Positions 37,721 through 46,941 of a stretch of 64,000 nt of DNA are shown here, one piece after another (positions within the stretch are counted from its first letter, which is position 1; the number at the start of each line of letters is the position of its first letter). A program made the translations under genes and the position numbers. The stretch is taken from the NCBI RefSeq assembly GCF_004331685.1, contig NZ_SJSM01000001.1:244994-308993 (forward strand). The letters run 5' to 3'. Origin of the DNA: Pedobacter hiemivivus (lineage in GTDB: Bacteria; Bacteroidota; Bacteroidia; Sphingobacteriales; Sphingobacteriaceae). A model generated the notes under the pieces. That model saw only the letters and a list, made by a program, of their open reading frames with translations, did no database searches and had not been told where the DNA came from.

Positions 37721-37751
37721 TTAAATAAACGTTAATTAGACATTTATTTAA
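37721..37751. promoter_or_regulatory. Candidate AraR operator upstream of araB
   Basis: TTAAATAAA (37721-37729) and TTTATTTAA (37743-37751) form a 9-bp inverted repeat ending six bases before the araB ATG. It may be a regulator site over the araB leader. The surroundings are very AT-rich, so this is tentative. Confidence 0.35.
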
Positions 37752-37757
37752 CTAAAT

Positions 37758-39437
37758 ATGAGCAAAGATCAATACGTTATAGGGGTTGATTATGGATCGG
37801 ATTCTGTGCGTTCAGTAATTATCAACGCAAACAATGGAGCAGAACTGGCTTCATCCGTTTTCTATTACCCCCGCTGGCAGAAAGGGTTATTCTGCAATCC
37901 TGCAAAAAATCAGTTCAGACAACATCCCTTAGACTATATTGAAGGTCTAGAACAAAGCATAAAAGACTGTATCCTTAAAGCCGGTGGCGATAGCATCGCT
38001 GCTGCTATAAAAGCAATTGCAGTGGATACCACCGGTTCTTCACCAGTGGCGGTAAATCAAGCAGGTACACCGCTTGCCCTTTTACCTGAATTTGAGCAAA
38101 ATCCTAATGCAATGTTTGTGCTATGGAAAGACCATACTTCTGTAAAGGAAGCCATGCAAATCAACAACCATGCGGCAAAATATGACATCAACTATCTTAA
38201 ATATTGTGGTGGCATCTATTCGTCAGAATGGTTCTGGGCTAAGTTATTGCACATTTTACGTGCTGATGTAGCTGTAAAGAAGGCTTGCTATTCCTGGGTA
38301 GAGCATTGCGACTGGGTACCGTTCCTACTTACTGGAGGAAACGACATTTCGGAAATGAAAAGAAGTCGTTGTGCAGCCGGACACAAAGCCCTTTGGGCTG
38401 AAGAGTTTGGCGGTTTGCCCCCAAATGAATTCTTTACGGCATTAGATCCAATCTTGGATGGTTTTACAGACCGTTTGTTTAAAGATACGTTCACTTCTGA
38501 TGTATCCGCCGGAAACCTCAGTACAGAATGGGCCGAACGTTTAGGCTTAAATACAGATGTCGTGGTAGGTGTTGGCGCCTTTGATGCACATATGGGTGCT
38601 GTTGGTGGCCAAATTGAACCTTATCATTTAAGCAAAGTGATGGGTACTTCTACCTGCGATATTTTAGTGGTGCCACAAGCCGATATGGAGGGTAAACTCA
38701 TCAAGGGGATTTGTGGACAAGTGAATGGTTCTGTGATCCCGGGAATGCCTGGTCTTGAAGCCGGACAATCGGCCTTTGGCGATGTATATGCCTGGTTTAA
38801 AGAAGTGCTGGCCTGGCCAATAAAAAACTTATTAAGGAATTCGGCACTGCTAGATAGCCATACGGCTGCTGCATTGGAAAAAGAACTTTTAGATCAGCTT
38901 ATTCCGGAACTGAGTAAGCAAGCTGCTTTGCTGCCAAGAACAGAGGAGGATGAACTGGCGATTGACTGGTTAAATGGAAGAAGAACCCCTGATGCCAATC
39001 AGGAATTGAAGGGTGCGCTCAGCAACCTTGATTTAGCTTCTGATGCCCCTCGCGTATTTAGAGCATTGGTAGAGGCGACTTGCTTTGGCGCTAAAAATAT
39101 TGTCGACCGTTTTATAGCCGAAGGTATTCCGGTAAAAGGTATCATCGGTATTGGCGGTGTAGCTAAAAAATCACCTTTCGTAATGCAAACTATGGCGAAT
39201 GTATTGAATATGCCGATCCGTATCCATCAGTTTGAACATACTTGTGCTTTAGGTGCAGCCATGTTTGCGGCCGTTGTAGCAGGCATTTATCCGAACGTTG
39301 AAGCCGCGATGCTGGGTATGGGTAGTGGTTTCGACAAAGAATATACCCCAGAAGCAGAAACCATCGCTTATTATGAAGCCCGCTTTTTACAATATAAAAC
39401 GCTTGGCGGATTTATCGAAGCTAGTACTATAAAATAA
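37758..39437 (+). CDS. araB: Ribulokinase
   Basis: Cytoplasmic FGGY-family kinase of 559 residues (E. coli AraB is 566) that phosphorylates L-ribulose to L-ribulose 5-phosphate with ATP. The first phosphate-binding motif IGVDYGSDSVRSVI is at about 8-21. Also typical are AVDTTGSSPV, the SEWFWAK segment, VVGVGAFDAHMGAVGG (about 271-286), VMGTSTCD and the C-terminal IIGIGGVAKKSPFVMQ adenosine site. It is the first gene of the ara operon, with araD five bases downstream. Confidence 0.97.
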   Translation: MSKDQYVIGVDYGSDSVRSVIINANNGAELASSVFYYPRWQKGLFCNPAKNQFRQHPLDYIEGLEQSIKDCILKAGGDSIAAAIKAIAVDTTGSSPVAVNQAGTPLALLPEFEQNPNAMFVLWKDHTSVKEAMQINNHAAKYDINYLKYCGGIYSSEWFWAKLLHILRADVAVKKACYSWVEHCDWVPFLLTGGNDISEMKRSRCAAGHKALWAEEFGGLPPNEFFTALDPILDGFTDRLFKDTFTSDVSAGNLSTEWAERLGLNTDVVVGVGAFDAHMGAVGGQIEPYHLSKVMGTSTCDILVVPQADMEGKLIKGICGQVNGSVIPGMPGLEAGQSAFGDVYAWFKEVLAWPIKNLLRNSALLDSHTAAALEKELLDQLIPELSKQAALLPRTEEDELAIDWLNGRRTPDANQELKGALSNLDLASDAPRVFRALVEATCFGAKNIVDRFIAEGIPVKGIIGIGGVAKKSPFVMQTMANVLNMPIRIHQFEHTCALGAAMFAAVVAGIYPNVEAAMLGMGSGFDKEYTPEAETIAYYEARFLQYKTLGGFIEASTIK

Positions 39438-39442
39438 TCACC

Positions 39443-40141
39443 ATGAACAACTATCAGGAAATTAAAGAAAAAGCGTACCTGGCAAATATGCAACTCCCTA
39501 AACTAGGGCTGGTACTTTTCACCTTTGGTAATGCCAGCGCGGCAGATAGAGCTGCGGGTGTATTTGCCATAAAACCGAGCGGTGTACCTTATGAAGAACT
39601 CTCGCCAGAGAAAATGGTGATTGTAGACTTTGATGGGAATACCGTTGAAGGAACACTTCGCCCCTCATCTGATACAAAAACACATGCAGTATTGTATAAG
39701 CATTGGGAAGAGATTGGCGGGATTGTACACACGCATTCTACTTATGGAACGGCATGGGCGCAATCGCAAAGGGCAATTCCGATTTATGGAACCACGCATG
39801 CGGATCACCTAACGGTCGACATTCCCTGCGCCCCTCCTATGCAGGATGACATGATCACTGGAAACTATGAATACGAAACCGGATTCCAGATCATGAACCA
39901 TTTAAAAGCGGCTGGACTAAGCTACAAAGAGGTAGAAATGATCCTCGTTGGCAACCATGCGCCTTTTACCTGGGCAAAAACAGCTGAAAAAGCGGTATAC
40001 AATAGTGCGGTAGTAGAAGAACTGGCAAGAATGGCCTTTCTTACTGAACAAATACGCAAAGACGTACCCAAATTAAAAGATTCATTAATTAAAAAGCATT
40101 ATGAAAGAAAACATGGTGCTGATTCTTATTACGGACAATAA
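39443..40141 (+). CDS. araD: L-ribulose-5-phosphate 4-epimerase
   Basis: Class II aldolase-family epimerase of 232 residues that converts L-ribulose 5-phosphate to D-xylulose 5-phosphate, the entry point to the pentose phosphate pathway. Zinc-binding histidines are in place: HTHSTYGTAWAQ (His96, His98) and GNHAPFTW (His172), with SSDTKTH (Asp77) and YGTTHADHL also conserved as in E. coli AraD. It starts five bases after the araB stop, so the two are likely translationally coupled. Confidence 0.97.
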   Translation: MNNYQEIKEKAYLANMQLPKLGLVLFTFGNASAADRAAGVFAIKPSGVPYEELSPEKMVIVDFDGNTVEGTLRPSSDTKTHAVLYKHWEEIGGIVHTHSTYGTAWAQSQRAIPIYGTTHADHLTVDIPCAPPMQDDMITGNYEYETGFQIMNHLKAAGLSYKEVEMILVGNHAPFTWAKTAEKAVYNSAVVEELARMAFLTEQIRKDVPKLKDSLIKKHYERKHGADSYYGQ

Positions 40142-40168
40142 CAGAATAATTAGATAATTACATTTAAT

Positions 40169-41659
40169 ATGATCAATTTAAAAAATTTAGAGGTATGGTT
40201 CATCACCGGAACTCAGCACCTTTATGGTGAAGAAACCTTAAAACAAGTAGCATCACATGCACAACAGGTGGCGGCATCATTAGATGCGGCGCAGGCTATC
40301 CATGTCCGCATTGTGTATAAGCCAATTGTAAAAACAGCGGACGAAATCTTCGGAACACTTCAGCAGGCCAACATTAGTGCCAATTGTATCGGTGTAATTA
40401 CCTGGATGCATACTTTTTCTCCGGCCAAGATGTGGATCAGGGGATTAAATATCCTTCAGAAACCACTATTGCACCTACATACACAGTTTAACCGCGATAT
40501 TCCATGGGATACCATTGATATGGATTTCATGAACCTGAACCAAAGTGCGCATGGAGACCGTGAATTTGGATTTATGGTGACCAGAATGCGTAAAGACCGT
40601 AAGGTAGTTGTTGGGCACTGGCAGGATGAAGAGGTAGTACAAGAAATTGACACATGGACACGTGCCGCTGCCGGATGGCATGACTGGCAGGGTGCCAAAT
40701 TCGCTCGTTTTGGAGATAACATGCGTTATGTAGCAGTTACGGACGGCGATAAAGTTGAAGCTGAACTTAAATTCGGTTTTGAAGTAAATACCTATGGTAT
40801 AGGAGATCTGGTTGCGATAATCAACAGTATCCCAGAAACAGCTATTCAGGAATTGCTGACAGAATATGAAGCTACCTATACGATGACAGCAGACCTTCTT
40901 CGTGGTGGAGACAGACATGCTTCAGTGTATGAAGCTGCAAAAATAGAGCTTGGTTTAAAGAAATTCCTGGAAGATGGAGGATTCAAAGGCTTCAGTGATA
41001 CTTTTGAAGATCTGCATGGTATGGTACAGTTACCCGGCATCGCAGCACAACGTTTGATGGCTGCAGGCTATGGCTTTGCTGGAGAGGGTGACTGGAAAAC
41101 CACAGCCTTAGTAAGAGCCTGTAAAGTAATGGGTGCCGGACTTCCAGGTGCTAACGCTTTCATGGAAGATTATACTTATCATTTCGATCCTGCTAATTCA
41201 ATGGTGTTGGGTTCGCACATGCTTGAAGTAGATGCTTCACTTGCCAATGGCAAAGCGCGCCTTGAAGTACATCCACTTGGAATTGGTGGTAAGGCAGATC
41301 CCGCCAGGCTTATATTTAACGTAGCCGGTGGCGACGCACTCAATGCCTCTATTATTGATATGGGTAACCGCTTCCGTTTACTGGTTAATGAAGTTAAAGC
41401 CGTTGAGCCTGAACATCAACTTCCAAATCTACCTGTAGCACAGGTATTATGGAAACCACTTCCTGATATGAAAACCGGATGTGCAGCCTGGATTTACGCA
41501 GGTGGTGCGCACCATACGGCGTACAGTCAGAACCTAACGACAGCGCATCTTTTGGATTTCGCCAATATTGCAGGTATCGAATATGTAAATATCGGTGCTG
41601 ATACTAAAATCAATCAGTTCAGAAATGAGCTACAATGGAACGAAGTCTTTTATAAGTAA
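40169..41659 (+). CDS. araA: L-arabinose isomerase
   Basis: Manganese-dependent cytoplasmic isomerase of 496 residues (E. coli: 500) that converts L-arabinose to L-ribulose. Active-site residues match the E. coli numbering: Glu306 in FAGEGDWK, Glu333 in FMEDYTYHF, His350 in GSHMLEV and the histidine of AHHTAYS (His449). The N-terminal [13 protein letters not shown] is the family signature. It is the third gene of the operon; the 27-base gap after araD contains no terminator. Confidence 0.98.
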   Translation: MINLKNLEVWFITGTQHLYGEETLKQVASHAQQVAASLDAAQAIHVRIVYKPIVKTADEIFGTLQQANISANCIGVITWMHTFSPAKMWIRGLNILQKPLLHLHTQFNRDIPWDTIDMDFMNLNQSAHGDREFGFMVTRMRKDRKVVVGHWQDEEVVQEIDTWTRAAAGWHDWQGAKFARFGDNMRYVAVTDGDKVEAELKFGFEVNTYGIGDLVAIINSIPETAIQELLTEYEATYTMTADLLRGGDRHASVYEAAKIELGLKKFLEDGGFKGFSDTFEDLHGMVQLPGIAAQRLMAAGYGFAGEGDWKTTALVRACKVMGAGLPGANAFMEDYTYHFDPANSMVLGSHMLEVDASLANGKARLEVHPLGIGGKADPARLIFNVAGGDALNASIIDMGNRFRLLVNEVKAVEPEHQLPNLPVAQVLWKPLPDMKTGCAAWIYAGGAHHTAYSQNLTTAHLLDFANIAGIEYVNIGADTKINQFRNELQWNEVFYK

Positions 41660-41677
41660 ATAACCAAATGACCTACT

Positions 41678-43363
41678 ATGAACAATAGTCTAGTAACTAC
41701 AGATTATGTAGTTTTCATCATCTACTTTTTAGTCGTATCCGGCTATGGGTATTACATTTACCGCCAGCGCAAAAAGGACGAGCATGACGCCAAGGCCTTC
41801 TTTCTAGCCGAAGGTACTTTAACCTGGTGGGCCATTGGGGCCTCACTCATCGCTTCTAATATCTCTGCCGAACAATTTATCGGCATGAGTGGTGAAGGAT
41901 TTTTCCTTGGTATTGCAGTAGCCGCTTATGAATGGATCGCTGCGATCGCATTGATCATTGTTGCTGTATGGTTCATCCCCGTATATCTTAAAAATAAGAT
42001 CTACACCATGCCACAGTTCCTCAAAACCAGGTATAATGAATCTGTCGCTTTGATTATGGCCATATTCTGGTTGTTTTTATATGTATTCGTAAACCTGACC
42101 TCCATACTTTATTTAGGTGCTGTTGCCATTAACGGATTAACCGGTGGCGATTATCTGCACGTCATTATGATTGGACTTGCCGTTTTTGCCCTGATTATTT
42201 CGCTGGGTGGAATGAAGGTAGTTGCCTATACAGACGTAATTCAAGTAGGTGTTTTAATTTTCGGCGGACTGGTGACCACCTATATTGCCTTAACTGTAGT
42301 GGGACAAAAATTTGGTGTAGGTGCCAATGCCATCGCGGGTTTTAATGTTTTAATGGAGCAGGCTCCGGAGCATTTTAAGATGATCATTCCGAAGCCAACA
42401 GCTGAATCTACACAAAATGAAATCAGCAAATACCTTACTTTCCCCGGGCTGGCCTCCTATGTTGCCGGTATCTGGATCATCAATCTGAACTATTGGGGCT
42501 GTAACCAGTACATCACACAACGTGCTTTAGGCGCCGACCTGCAAACTGCCAGAACAGGTATTTTATTTGCGGGCTTTTTAAAGCTCCTGATGCCTTTAAT
42601 TGTAATGCTACCCGGTATCGCAGCCTATGTTTTGTATAAAGGTGGACATTTACCACAACTGATTGGCGGTAAAGATGGTGCTTACTCAGCGGTACTGACC
42701 TTTTTACCGACGGGCCTTAAAGGTTTATCTGTAGCAGCACTTACCGCGGCGATTGTAGCTTCACTGGCTGGCAAAGTAAATAGTATCTCTACAATCTTTA
42801 CACTAGACATCTATTCGAAGTACTTTAAGAAAGGTACAGAACAAAAGAACCTGGTTTTTGTAGGTAGGACAACCGTATTTGTAGGAATGATCCTAGCGGT
42901 GTTGTTTACTTGGAACGACCTTTTAGGCATCGGCGGAGAAGGTGGTTTCACCTTTATTCAAAAATATACAGGCTTTATCAGTCCGGGTGTTTTTGCGATG
43001 TTCATCCTAGGTATGTTCTGGAAAAGAACTACAGGTGCAGCAGCTATCGCAGGTGTTTTATCTGGTTTCCTTTTGTCTGTTTTCTTTAACGAGATGGCGC
43101 CGGGTTTATTAGGAAACGATACGCTATTATATACTGCCTATCCTAATGGCAAGGGTGGCTTTGAGATTCCTTTCCACATCTGTATGGGACTCTCCTTCTT
43201 CTTTACCATGGCGATCATGATTGTCATGAGTTTGGCAGGACCTAAAGTTAATCCTAAAGCTTTCGAACTGGATAAAGCGATGTTCAAAGTTGCTCCATCT
43301 ACGATGGCATTAATAGTGGTTACGCTGTTGATCATTGCAGCGCTGTATGTGAAGTTCTGGTAA
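41678..43363 (+). CDS. Sodium:solute symporter (SSS family), probable L-arabinose transporter
   Basis: Inner-membrane sodium/sugar symporter of 561 residues with about 14 hydrophobic segments. The SGLT-type region WWAIGASLIASNISAEQFIG near residues 48-67 and the later RALGADLQTARTG are characteristic of the sugar branch of SSS. It begins 18 bases after araA and is the last gene of the ara operon. The substrate is most likely L-arabinose (the role called araP in Bacteroides), inferred from position. Confidence 0.9.
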   Translation: MNNSLVTTDYVVFIIYFLVVSGYGYYIYRQRKKDEHDAKAFFLAEGTLTWWAIGASLIASNISAEQFIGMSGEGFFLGIAVAAYEWIAAIALIIVAVWFIPVYLKNKIYTMPQFLKTRYNESVALIMAIFWLFLYVFVNLTSILYLGAVAINGLTGGDYLHVIMIGLAVFALIISLGGMKVVAYTDVIQVGVLIFGGLVTTYIALTVVGQKFGVGANAIAGFNVLMEQAPEHFKMIIPKPTAESTQNEISKYLTFPGLASYVAGIWIINLNYWGCNQYITQRALGADLQTARTGILFAGFLKLLMPLIVMLPGIAAYVLYKGGHLPQLIGGKDGAYSAVLTFLPTGLKGLSVAALTAAIVASLAGKVNSISTIFTLDIYSKYFKKGTEQKNLVFVGRTTVFVGMILAVLFTWNDLLGIGGEGGFTFIQKYTGFISPGVFAMFILGMFWKRTTGAAAIAGVLSGFLLSVFFNEMAPGLLGNDTLLYTAYPNGKGGFEIPFHICMGLSFFFTMAIMIVMSLAGPKVNPKAFELDKAMFKVAPSTMALIVVTLLIIAALYVKFW

Positions 43364-43377
43364 GCAGATTATACATC

Positions 43378-43420
43378 AATTAGAACGGGGATTTGTTTAT
43401 CACAAATCCCCGTTCTAATT
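43378..43420. terminator. Bidirectional hairpin between the ara operon and the TlpA operon
   Basis: Perfect 19-bp stem (43378-43396 with 43402-43420, loop TTATC). It sits between the convergent stops of the symporter (+, 43363) and the last TlpA-like gene (-, 43459). There is no long T-run on either side. Confidence 0.75.
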
Positions 43421-43458
43421 ACATAGTAATTACCCATTTACAAGAGAATACATTAATT

Positions 43459-44559
43459 TTAATTGCCCAATAGCTCAGCCAATTTATGATCAATATCTTC
43501 TTCATTGCCAGATTTCACTAATATCTTACCTTCTTTATCCAGCAATACATAAAGCGGTATCGTACCATGTTTATACTTACTTACTACCCTTGCCGGCATG
43601 TTTTTTACTGGAAATTCATCAATGGTCTGTATCCATGGCATTTTTTCTACATCCATAGCTTTGACCCAGTCATTCCATCTGCTGTCGTTCGTTACACTCA
43701 CAATCTCAAAACCTTTACCTTTATATTTTGCGTATACCTCTTTCCAATGCGGGATGGCCTCCCTGCAGGGTTTGCACCAGCTCGCCCAGAAATCGATCAT
43801 CACATATTTACCTCTGGTGGATGAAAGCGTGAATTTTGTACTGTCCCTTTGCAGCAAAGTAAAATCTTCCGCAAAATTACCGGGCAATACAGCCCTTCTT
43901 TCAGCAATTTCTTTTTGAAGATTATTGAAATAGAGCGTTTTTTTTGCCTCACCAGTAAATTTCGCCATCAATTGTTCCAGATCGTTAAGTGGCATATCCG
44001 AATTAAACATATAATGCGTGCTGAGCATATAGACGCCTGCAACAGATGAAGGTTTTTTAGCAATAAAGGGTCGGATGTAATCCAATTGCCGTGAAAATAC
44101 CTCATCTCTTTTTTTGCTGCCCTTCGTCTTGTTTTCGTAATCTTCGTAATCAGCATGACTTACAGATCCGCTTACTTTAACCTGCTGGAGCGTGGCACCT
44201 TTTTTATCCCCATATTTGGTATAATCATAATGCGTTGAGCCTGCGGTATCAATGCTAATGTTAACAGGGACATTTTCCAGAAAAACCCGCGTTCCCCAGT
44301 TGCCAGGGGTAAAAGAAAGCCCCATAAGTTCCGGAGTATTCAATTTTCCGGTCATTGTGAACTTACCGTTCTTAACTTTTGCGGTATTGAGTTTTTTGTT
44401 TGTCCTGGTCCGGGAATCATAGCTTGTAAGTTCCACCTCACCATCGGCAATTCCTTTTACAGTGCCTGTTAGCTTATAGCCAGCCGATTTAGTTTGCGCA
44501 ATCCCACTAACTGTTTGTGCAAACAACAGCGCAACAAGAGTTAAATATCTTATGTTCAT
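43459..44559 (-). CDS. TlpA-like thioredoxin with N-terminal DUF4369 domain (WCKPC)
   Basis: Exported thiol-disulfide oxidoreductase of 366 residues. It has a signal peptide (1-21, GIAQ), an N-terminal DUF4369 beta-sandwich (about 27-105), a helical linker, and a thioredoxin/AhpC-TSA-type domain (about 225-366) with active site WASWCKPC (Cys262, Cys265). It is third of three tandem homologues after an ECF/FecR/SusCD set; the second gene ends five bases upstream. Members of this family reduce or shuffle disulfides in the cell envelope. The substrate here is unknown. Confidence 0.9.
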   Translation of the reverse strand: MNIRYLTLVALLFAQTVSGIAQTKSAGYKLTGTVKGIADGEVELTSYDSRTRTNKKLNTAKVKNGKFTMTGKLNTPELMGLSFTPGNWGTRVFLENVPVNISIDTAGSTHYDYTKYGDKKGATLQQVKVSGSVSHADYEDYENKTKGSKKRDEVFSRQLDYIRPFIAKKPSSVAGVYMLSTHYMFNSDMPLNDLEQLMAKFTGEAKKTLYFNNLQKEIAERRAVLPGNFAEDFTLLQRDSTKFTLSSTRGKYVMIDFWASWCKPCREAIPHWKEVYAKYKGKGFEIVSVTNDSRWNDWVKAMDVEKMPWIQTIDEFPVKNMPARVVSKYKHGTIPLYVLLDKEGKILVKSGNEEDIDHKLAELLGN

Positions 44560-44563
44560 TAGG

Positions 44564-45640
44564 TTAGTTATTAAATATTTCTTCGAGTTTCTTGTTCAGG
44601 ATTTCACCTCTTAAATCTTTTGCAATAATTTTTCCCTGCGGATCAACCAGTAATGTACTTGGGATGCCCATAATTCCGTAATAAGTAGACACTTCATTTT
44701 TCCAACCTTTCAGATCTGAAAGCTGTGTCCATGGCATTCCGTCATCTTTTATTGCTTTTTTCCAATTATCGCCCTTGTCATCAAGAGAAACGCCGACAAC
44801 GGTGAAGTTCTGATCTTTGTATTTATTGTACGCTTTCAATACATTCGGGTTCTCTGCCCGACATGGCCCACACCAGCTTGCCCAGAAATCGATCAGTACG
44901 TACTTCCCTTTAAATGCTGCAAAGTTAACTGGTTTTCCTTCTGTATCATTTTGTGTAAAATTTAACATCGGGGTTCCAATTGCGCTCCGTTTTAGTATCA
45001 CAAGACGTTCATTCAAACGTTTTCCTTCCGGGGTTGCTTTTATGTTTTTACCCAGCTGATCATATATAGCCTGTATATCTTTGTATTCACCCATTCCTGC
45101 ACGGTCTGTAACTAAACTTAAGCTAAACGGACTTTCAGGATGTGATGCAATATAGTTATTGGCTACAACACGTTTTTGTTTCCTGATATCGGCAAGCTTT
45201 TGCTCCAGTTGCAACTGCTCTTCTTTACTAACCTTACCATATTTCTGGTATAAGGGCATTTCCTGAGATGAAAATGGCTCCAGCAACTTGTCATAAGTGT
45301 CTGCCTCCGTTTGTATTTTTGAGCCGCTTAATCTAATCTTGTCGAGCGAATCGGCACTCCCGTTCATTTCGATATTTCCAGGCTCAACAAAGACCCATAC
45401 CGCTCTTTTGGGGAACATGATGGTGATTTTTTGTGGGTTGGGCATAGGGGCAGTCCAGGTAAATTTATCACCTGTTACTTTCACATTACTAGTTTTAGGT
45501 TCATTACCATCGTAATAATGAAAATTCAGTTCAGCATCGCCCAGTCCTTTAATGTTTCCATTGACCCGGACCTGCTGACCTAAAGCTGTACCAGCCATGC
45601 AGAACATCGCGGCAGCAGTTAAAATTTTAAGTGATTTCAT
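44564..45640 (-). CDS. TlpA-like thioredoxin with N-terminal DUF4369 domain (WCGPC)
   Basis: Exported thiol-disulfide oxidoreductase of 358 residues. It has a signal peptide (1-21, ALGQQ), DUF4369 (about 24-108), a charged helical linker (KEEQLQLEQKLADIRKQK), and a thioredoxin domain with the canonical WCGPC site (Cys257, Cys260) followed by VVGVSLDD and a cis-proline region MGIPSTLLVD. It is the middle member of the three-gene set. The Gly-Pro pair is the classical thioredoxin dipeptide, so this copy may differ in redox potential from its KP and VP neighbours. Confidence 0.9.
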   Translation of the reverse strand: MKSLKILTAAAMFCMAGTALGQQVRVNGNIKGLGDAELNFHYYDGNEPKTSNVKVTGDKFTWTAPMPNPQKITIMFPKRAVWVFVEPGNIEMNGSADSLDKIRLSGSKIQTEADTYDKLLEPFSSQEMPLYQKYGKVSKEEQLQLEQKLADIRKQKRVVANNYIASHPESPFSLSLVTDRAGMGEYKDIQAIYDQLGKNIKATPEGKRLNERLVILKRSAIGTPMLNFTQNDTEGKPVNFAAFKGKYVLIDFWASWCGPCRAENPNVLKAYNKYKDQNFTVVGVSLDDKGDNWKKAIKDDGMPWTQLSDLKGWKNEVSTYYGIMGIPSTLLVDPQGKIIAKDLRGEILNKKLEEIFNN

Positions 45641-45657
45641 AGTTTTTTATTGATTTA

Positions 45658-46857
45658 CTAGTTAAAAATTTCAGCCAGTTTCTTATCCATAGCTTCGTCA
45701 TTTTCGCCACCTCCACCATAGCGGCCGATGATCATTCCATTTTTATCTACGAGGATTTTGGTTGGTAGCGAATGAATGGCATAAGGTTCAGTAATGTCGT
45801 TCGTTTTATCATATCCCGTGGCAGTTCTTTTCAATCCTCTCAGAACGTGTTTCCACACACCGATCTTGTCCTGTGCAACGGCCTTTTTCCAGGCTTCATT
45901 GTTACTGTCGTCATCAGATACACCAATAATTTCCAAACCTTTGTCTTTATATTTACTGTACAACGACAACAAATGTGGGTTTCCTTTACGACAAGGTACA
46001 CACCAGCTGGCCCAGAAATCGAGCAATACATATTTTTTACCTTTAAAATCTGCCAGACTTAAGGGCTGTCCGTTGATGTCCGTTGAACTAAATACCGAGG
46101 CCGGACTTCCGGGCGATCCGCCTTCCAGGCTCTTGATCTCATCTGCAATTTTTTTTCCGTAGCTGCTTTGCTTTATACGGTCTGATAGTTTTGCATAAAG
46201 CAGCTTTGATTCAGCAAGTGGCAGCGAAGATACCTTCCAACTTAAGGCATAGGCCGAATAATCTGAATCAGGGTGAGTCCTGATATATTCCATGTCAATT
46301 TTATCCATTTCCTCCCTTAAAGGATCCATCTTATCCTTTTCTGCATTCGCAGCTTCCTTCAGCACTTCCAGTTCACCTTCAGGCTTTCCGGCTTTCCTTG
46401 CAGCTATATATGCCATATTGGCTTTGTCATAGGCAGCCGACAAAACACGCATTTGCTCTAGCTGTGATTTTTTACGAAGGTTCAGTACAACCAATTCATC
46501 ATGGGTTTTAGAACCTGTTAATTTTAGGTTTTTGAAATCACCAGCAGTTAACGCCATGCTCAGTTTTCCGGGCTCGATAAAAAAGGTAGCCATATTGGGA
46601 TCGTCGAAACCTTGGCTTTTTACAGCTCCCATAATATAAGCCATAACCGGATCGGCCACTTTACCTTTGAATTCAAATTTCCCATTCTGAATCGCGGTGC
46701 TGTCCTGGACATATCCTCCATCTGCAGTAGGGTATGACAATTTTAAAATTCCAGTACTTTGTCCTTTAATTTTGCCCTGCAACGTAAATGAGCCATCCTG
46801 CGCCATTACCTGATGAATACAGGCAAGCAATAACAATGTCAATAAATAATTTTTCAT
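45658..46857 (-). CDS. TlpA-like thioredoxin with N-terminal DUF4369 domain (WCVPC)
   Basis: Exported thiol-disulfide oxidoreductase of 399 residues from MKNYLLT; 13 codons upstream are open but not part of a signal peptide. It has signal, DUF4369, a long helical linker with coiled-coil character (about 125-240), and a thioredoxin domain with WASWCVPC (Cys286, Cys289). It is first of the three homologues and follows susD by 84 bases containing an imperfect hairpin. The linker is longer than in the other two copies. Confidence 0.9.
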   Translation of the reverse strand: MKNYLLTLLLLACIHQVMAQDGSFTLQGKIKGQSTGILKLSYPTADGGYVQDSTAIQNGKFEFKGKVADPVMAYIMGAVKSQGFDDPNMATFFIEPGKLSMALTAGDFKNLKLTGSKTHDELVVLNLRKKSQLEQMRVLSAAYDKANMAYIAARKAGKPEGELEVLKEAANAEKDKMDPLREEMDKIDMEYIRTHPDSDYSAYALSWKVSSLPLAESKLLYAKLSDRIKQSSYGKKIADEIKSLEGGSPGSPASVFSSTDINGQPLSLADFKGKKYVLLDFWASWCVPCRKGNPHLLSLYSKYKDKGLEIIGVSDDDSNNEAWKKAVAQDKIGVWKHVLRGLKRTATGYDKTNDITEPYAIHSLPTKILVDKNGMIIGRYGGGGENDEAMDKKLAEIFN

Positions 46858-46899
46858 CTGTATAAATTTGTTTTCAATCGTATATATCCTGGTCAAATC

Positions 46900-46928
46900 A
46901 GTGCGCCACCCTATCGGGGCACCGCACT
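46900..46928 (-). promoter_or_regulatory. Imperfect intercistronic hairpin between susD and the TlpA genes
   Basis: AGTGCG (46900-46905) and CGCACT (46923-46928) enclose an inner CCC/GGG pairing with an internal loop. It may lower or stabilise transcripts at the step from susD to the thioredoxin genes, like the susD-GH92 hairpin at 5353. Confidence 0.3.
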
Positions 46929-46941
46929 ATGCAATGGTATA

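Noticed and set aside
45794..46162. 122-codon open frame on the plus strand opposite a TlpA-like gene
   Set aside because: Cysteine-rich look comes from the reverse complement of the WCVPC region; no ribosome site or homology is apparent.
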